From the NCBI GenBank assembly GCA_019237515.1, contig JAFAGX010000169.1, positions 1 to 8,001 on the forward strand: a stretch of DNA of 8,001 nucleotides, given 5' to 3'. Of the stretch, positions 1 to 6,972 are shown piece by piece (position 1 is the first letter of the stretch; the number at the start of each line of letters is the position of its first letter). The notes beneath the pieces are model-generated. The model was not told the origin of the DNA and did not search any database. It saw nothing but the letters and a program-made list of their open reading frames with translations. Source of the DNA: Acidobacteriaceae bacterium (GTDB lineage Bacteria; Acidobacteriota; Terriglobia; Terriglobales; SbA1). The translations under genes and the position numbers were made by a program.

Positions 1-582
1 GATGTAGCCCTCTAATGTTCCCGGCCTGATCCTTCCCTTGTCTCCGAAAAGACGACGAAAGTAAAAACGCTGCAATAGCGGCATTCTTGGCGTTAGGTGC
101 GTAAAGATGGGGGCAACCAGGAAATTGGTCAGAACCACGCTTAGAACCTGGCCATGAGCTGACCAGGGATTTACTGGATCGACCAGAATCAGCCGTCGAA
201 CGCGTTCCGCTGAGAGCGCCGCCATCATCATGGCAACCGCGCCGCCGTGCGAGGTCCCTAACAAATCGAAATCTCTCACCCCGACCCCATCCATGAACCG
301 CAACACCCGTTCCGCGCAGGCACGAAAACCGCAGTCCATGTTCGGGATTGGCTCGGAATAGCCGGCACCGGGCAAGTCAAGCGCGTAGATCGTCGCGATT
401 TCCGCGAGCGCCGGAATTGTGTGGCGCCAAGAAAAAGAGTATCCGAGCAAACCGTGCACGAGCAGCAGTGGAGGGCCAGAGCCCGCCCGCAGATAGCAAA
501 CCTCTTTGCCACTTAGTCCGATTGAGAGTCGTTGGACCGGCGTCACCTGACCTACGCGCTCTGCACTGCCTGTTTGTTTCAC
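1..582 (-). CDS. Alpha/beta-fold hydrolase, N-terminal part (runs off the left edge)
   Basis: A minus-strand frame that stays open to the left edge, with the start of an alpha/beta hydrolase fold. From a GTG start at 582 it shows an LLLVHG oxyanion strand (His43-Gly44), a LPGAGYSEP loop, the nucleophile elbow GTSHGG with Ser111, and the following strand LILVDPVNP (Asp135). The catalytic histidine, and probably the acid, lie beyond the edge. About 194 residues are visible; such proteins are usually 270-320 long. No signal peptide is seen, so it is probably cytoplasmic. The substrate cannot be told: esterase, lipase-like, epoxide hydrolase or C-C hydrolase are all possible. The start is uncertain. 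The frame is open back to about 687, and GTG 582 was chosen because a GGGG stretch lies 9 bases upstream and it gives a normal N-terminus. A TTG at 591 is the alternative. The gene diverges from the sensor kinase. Confidence 0.85.
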   Translation of the reverse strand, partial: MKQTGSAERVGQVTPVQRLSIGLSGKEVCYLRAGSGPPLLLVHGLLGYSFSWRHTIPALAEIATIYALDLPGAGYSEPIPNMDCGFRACAERVLRFMDGVGVRDFDLLGTSHGGAVAMMMAALSAERVRRLILVDPVNPWSAHGQVLSVVLTNFLVAPIFTHLTPRMPLLQRFYFRRLFGDKGRIRPGTLEGYI

Positions 583-625
583 CTTGACCAACCCCGAAGA
601 ACAACCTTTTTTCTCGCACAGCACT

Positions 626-701
626 CTATCTAAGTGATATCGCCTCTGTCGCTTCTGTAAGGGAGGGCTTCGGCTCTCCCTTCTTTTTTGATTTTAGATA
701 G
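626..701. repeat. Inverted repeat CTATCTAA / TTAGATAG flanking the terminator hairpin
   Basis: CTATCTAA at 626-633 is an exact reverse complement of TTAGATAG at 694-701. The two arms enclose the 659-682 hairpin. In a plus-strand RNA they could form an outer stem around the terminator, extended by G-U pairs on both sides. An 8-base match over this distance can arise by chance, so a function is only a suggestion. Confidence 0.4.
659..689 (+). terminator. Strong intrinsic terminator, plus strand
   Basis: A 10-bp stem (659-668 with 673-682, one G-U pair) is capped by a TTCG tetraloop closed by C-G, and is followed by C and then six T (684-689). This is a textbook rho-independent terminator for plus-strand transcripts. 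Read on the minus strand, the hairpin is followed by TTACAG with no T-run, so it is directional. No plus-strand gene lies upstream of it in the window. It may end a small RNA, a transcript antisense to the hydrolase 5' end, or a leader RNA, or it may insulate the kinase promoter. Confidence 0.85.
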
Positions 702-776
702 GATTCCACGTGATGAATCAAGAACTCCAATCTCAGCAATTGCTTACCGATTCCCGAAGATCGCTTCCAAAAAACA

Positions 777-805
777 TATTTTTACTCCACAAACCATTCT
801 ATAAT
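777..805 (+). promoter_or_regulatory. Probable sigma70-type promoter of the kinase-regulator operon
   Basis: A perfect TATAAT lies at 800-805 in an AT-rich stretch, about 40 bases before the ATG at 846. The hexamer 17 bases upstream (TATTTT, 777-782) is a poor -35, so the promoter rests on the -10 box and position. Transcription would start near 812. It lies after the 659-689 terminator, so the kinase operon would be transcribed independently of anything upstream. Acidobacterial promoters are poorly characterised. Confidence 0.4.
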
Positions 806-845
806 CGCGTAAGCGGCTGTTGATGAGCAACTTATCATCCCTCTG

Positions 846-3746
846 ATGTCCTCCGCAGTGGCAGCGAACGTGCACAAACCTTATCAAGGGATTTGTGTGC
901 CAGCAGCGCACCCCTCGTTGCGTTCCATGAACAGGGATTTTGAAACCCGGTTTACCGCCATTCTGCTCACTCTCTTGACTGTAGCAGGCATGGTTCTTGC
1001 CTGGATTAATTTCCAGAAAGAACGTGAGTTCCAGGTTCCTTCTGACGGGGCCTGGTGGGTCGAGCGGGGAGGCAGCCTGATAGCCGAGCAGGTGCAAGAG
1101 GATGGTCCCGCGTCGCGCGCCGGTGTCAGAGTTGGCGACCAGCTTACTGCCGTAGGCGGCCACCAGGTATCAAGCATGGCTGTACTCACGCGCGAGCTTT
1201 ATCGGACCGGAGCGTGGTCCAAAGCCACCTACTCGCTGGTTCGCCGTTCTGTTCCGGTAGATGTGACCGTGATTCCGGTACCGGCCGAGCGTTCCCAGTA
1301 CAACTGGTTAAGGTTTATCGGTCTGATCTACTTGGGCATCGGCATCTATGTTCTTCTCCGCCGCTGGACGGCTTCCAGTTCGACTCACTTTTATATCTTC
1401 TGCCTCGTCTCTTTCATCTTCTACACTTTCCATTACAGTGGAAAATTAAACTCTTTCGATTGGACGATTTACTGGGGAAACGTAGTCGCCGGGCTTTTGC
1501 AGCCCGCGCTTTTCCTCCACTTCGTTCTCACATTCCCCGAGCGGCACAGCTTTGTGCGGAAGCACTCCTGGGTTGTGCCGGCTGTTTATCTTCCCGGATT
1601 ATTGCTGCTAACGACTCACATTCTCGCCCTGCGCTTCCTAAGCGCGAGCGAACTGCTGCGTTGGGACCTTGACCGCGTGCAGATGGGCTACCTCGCCCTC
1701 CTCTTCGTGGGTGCAGCCGCAGTGCTGTTGCACAATTACCGGAGTGCCCGGACTCCTATCCTCCGGCAGCAGCTGAAATGGGTTACACGCGGAACGATCT
1801 TAGCGGTCACGCCGTTTACCTTGTTCTATGTCCTGCCCTACATGAGCGGTGTGCTTATTACTCCGCTCATGAAACTTTCCGTGCTGTCGCTCGGAATACT
1901 GCCTTTGACGTTCGGATACGCGATTTTCCGTTATCGCTTGATGGACGTTGACTTGATCTTCAAGCGAGGAATGGCCTACACCCTGGCCGCGTTAGCCATT
2001 GCAGGGGCATATTTCGCAATCGTGGGCGGAGTCGCGGAATTAGTTCATACCCGAGTTCCAAGCTCCGGGCCGGCAGGATTGATGATCGTGATTGTGGTTA
2101 CCGCGCTGCTCGTGGATCCACTGCGCAAGTGGATTCAGCAGCGCATCGACCAGCTGTTCTACCGGAACAGGTATGACTATAGGAAAACCCTGATTGAATT
2201 TGGCCGCGAGCTAAGCTCTGAGACTGACCTCGATGAGATGCTGACCGCCGTCGTTGAAAAGCTCTCTCGGACTCTGCTGGTTGACCGCTTGGCGATCTTT
2301 CTCTCTTCCGACGAAGGCTCCGGTTTCGCGCTTGCAAAATCCTTCGGAATGATGCCGGGTTCGGGGCTGGACCTCAGCTTTCTCAGCGCCCCTCGGCCAG
2401 AGAGCAATGCCGGGCATCTGTTCTTCGACAATACGCACCAAGTGCCTCGCGAAACTCCTGCTGCGCAGCATACGATTGCCGCCCTCGAACTTAACTATTA
2501 CATCCCGTGTCGTGCGCAGAAACAGACCGTTGCCATGCTTGGACTGGGCAAAACTGCCGAAGGCGACTTTCTCTCCAGCGAGGATGTCGAGTTGCTGGAA
2601 ACGGTCAGCGGATACGTTGGAATCGCGATTCAGAATGCTCGCCTCTACGCTTCGCTGGAACTGAAGGTCGCCGAATACGAGCGGCTCAAGGATTTCAACG
2701 AAAATATTGTCGAATCCATCAATGTGGGTGTCCTGGCCGTGGATTTGGCCGATCGTATCGAGTCATGGAACTCGCAGATGGAAGTCATGTATGCGCTGCC
2801 GCGCTGGCAAGTGCTGGGTAAACCTTTGGGTGAGATTTTTCCGGCTAAATTCGTAGAAGAGTTTTATCGCGTTCGCCAGCACCCCGGGATTCACAATCTG
2901 TACAAGTTTGGTCTCTGCACCAAGGCCGACGAATTTCGCACCGTCAATGTCGCGATTGCTCCGCTGGTCGGCAAAAAGTTCAATGTTATTGGCCGGCTCA
3001 TCATCATGGACGACATTACTGAACGGGTCGAACTGGAAGCCCAGCTTTCGCAGGCGGACAAGCTCTCGTCTATCGGCCTACTTGCGGCTGGCGTGGCCCA
3101 CGAGGTCAATACTCCGCTTGCGGTAATTTCGTCCTATGCGCAAATGCTGTCCAAACAGGTACAAACCGATCCGCAAAAAAGCGCGCTGTTGGAAAAGATC
3201 ACCCGTCAGACTTTCCGCGCTTCTGAGATCGTTAATAACCTGCTGAATTTTTCCCGCACCAGCAGCACCGAGTTCTCAGATGTAGATGTCAATAAAGTCA
3301 TCTCCGATACTTTGGCTTTACTGGAGCACCAATTTAAGACCTCGCGGATCAAAATACAGGATGAGCTTAGCCACCACTTGCCGCCAATCAGTGGCAATCC
3401 CGGGCGCCTGCAGCAGGTGTTTCTGAATCTGTTTCTGAATGCGAAAGATGCGATGGTGAATGGCGGCACGCTTCGCGTGGCGACCTGGAATGGGGACGGA
3501 GTAAATGTTCTCGTCGCCGACACTGGCGCGGGAATTGCCCCTGAAAATATTCGAAAGATTTACGATCCATTCTTCACCACGAAGACGGCCCGGGAGGGGC
3601 AGCCGCGCGGAACAGGTTTGGGTCTGTCAGTAACCTACGGAATTATCCAGGAGCACGCGGGAAAGATTCGCGTCGAAAGCGAGCCAGGCGCGGGCACCTC
3701 GTTCTACCTGGATTTTCCACTCAGCAGAAAGGTAGTAAATGTCTGA
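846..3746 (+). CDS. Membrane sensor histidine kinase: PDZ, multi-TM, GAF, PAS, HisKA, HATPase
   Basis: Sensor of a two-component system, 966 residues from the ATG at 846. In order: a membrane segment (36-56); an extracytoplasmic PDZ-like domain (about 70-145, with GPASRAGVRVGDQL); nine hydrophobic segments (about 154-173, 180-199, 205-230, 243-264, 280-298, 315-335, 341-361, 376-400, 408-424); a GAF domain (about 455-600); a PAS domain (about 615-730); the HisKA H-box AHEVNTPLA with phospho-acceptor His752; then the ATP-binding domain with N-box Asn865, G1 box DTGAG (Asp892), F-box DPFFTTK and G2 box GTGLGLS (922-928). All catalytic motifs are intact. Ten membrane segments put PDZ outside and the kinase core in the cytoplasm if the N-terminus is inside. 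Neither ATG 846 nor ATG 927 (Met28, MNRDFETRF) has a clear ribosome binding site. The first 27 residues look unlike the rest, so 927 may be the true start. The gene overlaps the regulator by 8 bases, implying translational coupling. The ligand is unknown. Confidence 0.93.
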   Translation: MSSAVAANVHKPYQGICVPAAHPSLRSMNRDFETRFTAILLTLLTVAGMVLAWINFQKEREFQVPSDGAWWVERGGSLIAEQVQEDGPASRAGVRVGDQLTAVGGHQVSSMAVLTRELYRTGAWSKATYSLVRRSVPVDVTVIPVPAERSQYNWLRFIGLIYLGIGIYVLLRRWTASSSTHFYIFCLVSFIFYTFHYSGKLNSFDWTIYWGNVVAGLLQPALFLHFVLTFPERHSFVRKHSWVVPAVYLPGLLLLTTHILALRFLSASELLRWDLDRVQMGYLALLFVGAAAVLLHNYRSARTPILRQQLKWVTRGTILAVTPFTLFYVLPYMSGVLITPLMKLSVLSLGILPLTFGYAIFRYRLMDVDLIFKRGMAYTLAALAIAGAYFAIVGGVAELVHTRVPSSGPAGLMIVIVVTALLVDPLRKWIQQRIDQLFYRNRYDYRKTLIEFGRELSSETDLDEMLTAVVEKLSRTLLVDRLAIFLSSDEGSGFALAKSFGMMPGSGLDLSFLSAPRPESNAGHLFFDNTHQVPRETPAAQHTIAALELNYYIPCRAQKQTVAMLGLGKTAEGDFLSSEDVELLETVSGYVGIAIQNARLYASLELKVAEYERLKDFNENIVESINVGVLAVDLADRIESWNSQMEVMYALPRWQVLGKPLGEIFPAKFVEEFYRVRQHPGIHNLYKFGLCTKADEFRTVNVAIAPLVGKKFNVIGRLIIMDDITERVELEAQLSQADKLSSIGLLAAGVAHEVNTPLAVISSYAQMLSKQVQTDPQKSALLEKITRQTFRASEIVNNLLNFSRTSSTEFSDVDVNKVISDTLALLEHQFKTSRIKIQDELSHHLPPISGNPGRLQQVFLNLFLNAKDAMVNGGTLRVATWNGDGVNVLVADTGAGIAPENIRKIYDPFFTTKTAREGQPRGTGLGLSVTYGIIQEHAGKIRVESEPGAGTSFYLDFPLSRKVVNV

Positions 3747-5175
3747 AGCGGCTGTCATCAACCACCACTTTGTCGCTGAGGCCCGGCACTCGTCTGCCGG
3801 CGCTGTGCTAATCATCGATGACGAAGCCGCTATCCGCGAGTCGCTGGAAACTTTGTTACAACTGGAAGGCTACTCGGTTGACTCCGCTGCCACCGCTGAG
3901 GACGGCCTAGCCAGCCTCGATGAGCACAGCTTCGACCTCATCCTGCTCGATCTAGCGCTTCCCGATCGCGACGGTCTCGATGTGCTTGAGCAACTTCGCA
4001 CCCAGGATCCGCAGCTTGCAATCATCATGATCACCGCCTACGGGACGGTTGAGAATGCGGTCAAAGCCATGCAAGCCGGAGCGGCTAACTTCGTTCAGAA
4101 ACCTTGGGATAATGAGAAGTTGCTGGCGGACGTTCGCGCTGCCATTGCCCGCCGCCGTGCTGAAGAAGAGAACATTCAACTCAAGCGCGCTCTTAAGCAA
4201 CGCTATAACTTCGAAAATATCGTGGGCAAGAGTGAGCCCATGCTGAAAATTTTTGATCTCGTCGGCCAGGTTGCGCCCAGCCGCTCCACCGTCCTTTTAC
4301 AAGGTGAAAGCGGAACCGGGAAAGAGCTCATCGCGAAAGCGATTCACTTAAATTCCCCACGTCGCGATCGCCCATTCGTTCCCGTCAATACCGGCTCAAT
4401 GCCTGCTGACCTGCTTGAGTCCACGTTGTTTGGCCACGTAAAAGGTGCATTCACCAGCGCGATTGCTTCCAAGAAAGGCTTGTTCGAAGTTGCCGATCAC
4501 GGAACCCTGTTTCTCGACGAAATCGGCACGATGAATCTGGACACGCAAAGCAAAATCCTGCGGGTTCTTCAGGACCGCAAGTTTATGCACCTGGGCGGCA
4601 TCAATGAAATTCAGGTGGATGTACGCATCATTGCCGCTACCAACGTCGATTTGAAGCAACAGGTCCGCGAAGGCAAATTCCGCGAAGACCTCTTTTACCG
4701 CCTGAATGTAATCACGATTGATCTTCCACCTCTCCGCCAGCGCAAAGAGGACATTCCTCTGCTCGCTTCTTTTTTCCTGGATAAGTATTCGCGGGAAAAC
4801 GACCGGCCCACGCGGCATTTAACGCCCGAGGCTCTGCGGCCCATGGTGGCTTACTCCTGGCCGGGGAATGTGCGCGAACTGGAAAATGTGGTTGAACGTG
4901 CCGTGGTGCTGTCTACCGGCGCCGAGATTGGCCCCGAGCTTCTTCCCGATCAGATCGTGGGTCGCACAACTGCGTTCGCTGCCTTGGAGCATCACGCTGA
5001 CGCTTCTCTGTTTGACATCATGGAAGATTGTGAGCGCCACATTATCGTTGAGATGCTCGAAAAATGCGGCTGGAACCAGACCGAAGCCGCCGACAAGTTC
5101 CGTGTTCCTCTTTCGACCCTCAATCAGAAAATCAAGCGGCTCAATATCGAGATTAAACGCAAGATGCGCGAATAG
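3739..5175 (+). CDS. NtrC-family sigma54-dependent response regulator
   Basis: Cognate regulator of the upstream kinase, 478 residues. The receiver domain (about 22-135) has the acidic pair Asp27-Asp28, phospho-acceptor Asp71 (LILLDLALPD), Thr99 and Lys121. The AAA+ domain (about 158-390) has Walker A GESGTGKE (189-196), Walker B LFLDE (Asp260, Glu261) and the WPGNVRELENVVERA segment with Arg379 as likely sensor II. A Fis-type helix-turn-helix ends the protein (about 445-475). It should bind enhancer sites and, when phosphorylated, hydrolyse ATP to open sigma54 promoters. The sigma54-contacting loop reads GAFTSA (236-241) instead of GAFTGA, and the usual NCGALP reads NTGSMP; the rest looks functional. 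The start at ATG 3739 has AGAAAGG six bases upstream and overlaps the kinase stop. Targets are unknown; the downstream mlaE/mlaF pair is the nearest candidate. Confidence 0.95.
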   Translation: MSEAAVINHHFVAEARHSSAGAVLIIDDEAAIRESLETLLQLEGYSVDSAATAEDGLASLDEHSFDLILLDLALPDRDGLDVLEQLRTQDPQLAIIMITAYGTVENAVKAMQAGAANFVQKPWDNEKLLADVRAAIARRRAEEENIQLKRALKQRYNFENIVGKSEPMLKIFDLVGQVAPSRSTVLLQGESGTGKELIAKAIHLNSPRRDRPFVPVNTGSMPADLLESTLFGHVKGAFTSAIASKKGLFEVADHGTLFLDEIGTMNLDTQSKILRVLQDRKFMHLGGINEIQVDVRIIAATNVDLKQQVREGKFREDLFYRLNVITIDLPPLRQRKEDIPLLASFFLDKYSRENDRPTRHLTPEALRPMVAYSWPGNVRELENVVERAVVLSTGAEIGPELLPDQIVGRTTAFAALEHHADASLFDIMEDCERHIIVEMLEKCGWNQTEAADKFRVPLSTLNQKIKRLNIEIKRKMRE

Positions 5176-5209
5176 CGGACCTTACCATTCCTATTCTTAC
5201 CGATCGCTG

Positions 5210-5231
5210 GAAGCTGATTGCTGACAGCTTC
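5210..5231. repeat. Inverted repeat (7-bp arms, 8-base loop) upstream of mlaE
   Basis: GAAGCTG (5210-5216) and CAGCTTC (5225-5231) are exact reverse complements around the loop ATTGCTGA. No T-run follows, so it is not a standard terminator. TATATT at 5237-5242 just downstream could be a -10 box for mlaE, with CTGATT (5214-5219) as a weak -35 at 17 bases. The repeat could then be an operator overlapping that promoter, or a short dispersed intergenic repeat. Only the repeat itself is certain. Confidence 0.45.
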
Positions 5232-5283
5232 TCTGCTATATTTCCGTCAGATTCGTTTCGCTGAATTAGCCCTTGGATCATCG

Positions 5284-6066
5284 ATGGAACTAGTCTCGCC
5301 TGGAGATTTCGCCAAAGAAAAAGTTGAGGCGGTGCAGGATTATGCACTCCTGGCAGTCCAATCGGTTGCCAACCTCTTTCGTCAGCCCCGCTATTTTGCC
5401 GATACCGTTTACCAGGCAGACCTGATTGGCTTCGGCTCGCTCCCAATCGTTGTGCTTACCGGTCTGTCGATCGGCGCGGAGTTGGCTCTCAATAGCGCCA
5501 ATACACTCCAACGCTTCGGCTCGCTGTCCTTGATTGGCCAATTGGTTTCGGTAGGAATGGTGCGTGAACTGGGCCCCATCATTACCGGGCTGATGGTCGC
5601 AGGCCGAAACGCATCCGGAATGGCGAGCGAGCTCGGATCCATGCTGGTCACTGAGCAGATTGATGCCATGCGCGCCCTCGGTACCGATCCCATGAAGAAG
5701 TTGGTGACCCCGCGCGTCATGGCCACCGTGTTCATGCTTTTCTTCCTTACCATTATTTCCGACCTCTTAGGGCTATTCGGGGGCGCGGTAGTCTCCACAT
5801 TGCTTTACCAGACCAATTGGCATCAGTATTGGAGCACCGCCTGGCAGATCCTGGTTTTTCAGGACGTCTTCATGGGCCTCTTAAAGCCGCTTCTGTTTGG
5901 TTTCATTATTGCCACCATCGGTTGTTACTATGGCTTTAGTGCGCGGGGCGGCACACAGGGCGTCGGTCGGGCAACCACCCAAGCCGTGGTCGCGTCTTCA
6001 GTCTTAATTCTCGTCGTGGACCTGCTGGTAACGAAACTCTTGATGACCATCTTCGCTTATCAATAG
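5284..6066 (+). CDS. mlaE: MlaE-family ABC transporter permease
   Basis: Inner-membrane permease of the MlaE/TTG2B family, which with an ATPase moves phospholipids (or, in some relatives, sterols or organic solvents) between the inner membrane and periplasmic MCE proteins. The 260 residues match the usual size. The family hallmark is clear at about 105-145: AGRNASGMASELGSM, then TEQIDAMRALGTDP and a TPRVMA stretch. About five hydrophobic segments follow the family pattern: an N-terminal amphipathic region, a helix in LIGFGSLPIVVLTGLSIG, two helices around 140-165, one around 195-215, and a C-terminal one in VLILVVDLLVTKLLM. The start at ATG 5284 was chosen because the frame upstream (to a TTG at 5218) is unlike the family and overlaps the 5210-5231 hairpin. 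No strong ribosome binding site is seen. It stops two bases before the ATPase gene, so the two are surely co-transcribed. Confidence 0.9.
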   Translation: MELVSPGDFAKEKVEAVQDYALLAVQSVANLFRQPRYFADTVYQADLIGFGSLPIVVLTGLSIGAELALNSANTLQRFGSLSLIGQLVSVGMVRELGPIITGLMVAGRNASGMASELGSMLVTEQIDAMRALGTDPMKKLVTPRVMATVFMLFFLTIISDLLGLFGGAVVSTLLYQTNWHQYWSTAWQILVFQDVFMGLLKPLLFGFIIATIGCYYGFSARGGTQGVGRATTQAVVASSVLILVVDLLVTKLLMTIFAYQ

Positions 6067-6068
6067 TC

Positions 6069-6917
6069 ATGTCTGCACCCCCCACCGCCATCGAGCAATC
6101 GCTTCCTTCTTCTCGGGATCACACCTCCTGCGCTGTAGCGTTTGAAAATGTATCTCTCGCGTTCGAAGAGAAGGTCGTCCTCGAAGAAATTTCATTCACG
6201 CTACCGAAAGGCGAGACCAAAGCTATCTTCGGCGTGGCCGGATCCGGCAAAAGCACCATCCTCAAACTCTCTTTGGGGTTGCTGAAACCGGATTCCGGTC
6301 GAATTCTTGTGCTTGGGCAAGACGTCACCCAAATGCGCGAGGAAGACCTTTTTGAGCTGAGGCGCAAAATCGGAATGGTGTTTCAGGAGAGTGCGCTTTT
6401 TGATTCGCTTACTGTGCGCGAGAACGTCGGCTTTCGCTTGCTGGAAGAGGGCAATGTTTCCGAGGAAGAAATCGAGCAGCCTGTCCGGGAAGCGCTGAGT
6501 TTCGTAGAGCTCGAGAATACCGTTGACATGTTTCCCTCAGAGCTGTCAGGCGGGATGCGGCGACGCGTTGCCATTGCCCGTGCCATAATCACCCGCCCTG
6601 AATTATTGCTCTACGACTCTCCGACCGGTGGTCTCGATCCGGTTACGTCCACCACCATCATTGAGTTGATTGTGAAACAGCGAGATGTATACAAGACGAG
6701 TTCGCTGCTGGTCACCCATCGTCTGCAAGACGCCTTCATGATGGCCAACCACTACTTCGACCGGAAAACCAATCAGATGCAGCCGCTTCCACCCGGTACC
6801 AAGAGCGAAGTGCCGATGGGATTTCTGATTCTGCGCGATGGCAAGATCATCTTCGACGGCGACGTACACCAATTGGCGGAGACGAAAGACGAATATATCC
6901 GCGAATACATTTCCTAA
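6069..6917 (+). CDS. mlaF: MlaF-like ABC transporter ATP-binding protein with degenerate Walker B
   Basis: ATPase partner of the MlaE permease, 282 residues, cytoplasmic face of the inner membrane. Motifs in order: Walker A GVAGSGKST (55-63, Lys61), Q-loop Gln106 in VFQES, signature LSGGM (159-163), Walker B LLLYD ending at Asp183, D-loop GGLDP, and H-loop His217 in VTHRLQD. The residue after the Walker B aspartate, normally the catalytic glutamate, is Ser184 (YDSPTGGLDP). This should weaken ATP hydrolysis unless another residue substitutes. About 20 extra residues (NQMQPLPPGTKSEVP region) sit between the H-loop and the final LILRDGKIIFDG strand pair. An N-terminal tail of about 20 residues precedes the first strand. 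Assignment to MlaF rests on the neighbouring mlaE; sequence alone would give only 'ABC ATPase of the MlaF/Ttg2A group'. No mlaD, mlaC or mlaB gene follows. Confidence 0.88.
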   Translation: MSAPPTAIEQSLPSSRDHTSCAVAFENVSLAFEEKVVLEEISFTLPKGETKAIFGVAGSGKSTILKLSLGLLKPDSGRILVLGQDVTQMREEDLFELRRKIGMVFQESALFDSLTVRENVGFRLLEEGNVSEEEIEQPVREALSFVELENTVDMFPSELSGGMRRRVAIARAIITRPELLLYDSPTGGLDPVTSTTIIELIVKQRDVYKTSSLLVTHRLQDAFMMANHYFDRKTNQMQPLPPGTKSEVPMGFLILRDGKIIFDGDVHQLAETKDEYIREYIS

Positions 6918-6925
6918 ATAAATAA

Positions 6926-6949
6926 GGACGCCAGCAAACGCCGGCGCCC
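6926..6949 (-). terminator. Hairpin terminator between convergent genes, best on the minus strand
   Basis: The arms 6926-6935 and 6940-6949 surround a 4-base loop. Read on the minus strand, all ten pairs form, two of them as G-U, and TTATTTATTTA follows (6922-6912). This gives a good terminator 24 bases after the stop of the 152-residue gene. Read on the plus strand, the same two positions become A-C mismatches and only a weak T-rich stretch (CTCTTGTGGTCTT) follows. The hairpin starts 9 bases after the mlaF stop, so it may still slow mlaF transcripts. Confidence 0.65.
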
Positions 6950-6972
6950 TCTTGTGGTCTTGAGAAGCTTAT

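Noticed and set aside
377..619. Minus-strand open frames overlapping the hydrolase start
   Set aside because: Their translations are low-complexity Arg/Ala-rich sequence. The neighbouring frame carries the hydrolase motifs, so these are frame shadows.
713..823. Small open reading frame of 36 residues (MNQELQSQQLL...) just after the terminator, with AGGA 9 bases upstream
   Set aside because: It spans the predicted kinase promoter -10 box, has AT-rich composition unlike the neighbouring genes, and encodes nothing recognisable. It would need conservation in relatives to be credible.
744..1163. 139-codon minus-strand open frame over the kinase start
   Set aside because: No ribosome binding site or recognisable domain; it lies opposite the kinase's first membrane helix and PDZ region and behaves as a shadow.
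5208..5222. Sigma54-like -24/-12 promoter (TGGAAGCTGATTGCT) upstream of mlaE
   Set aside because: The GG and GC elements are separated by 9 bases instead of the strict 10, and TGGAAG is a weak match to TGGCAC. It also overlaps the hairpin. The spacing defect normally abolishes sigma54 binding.
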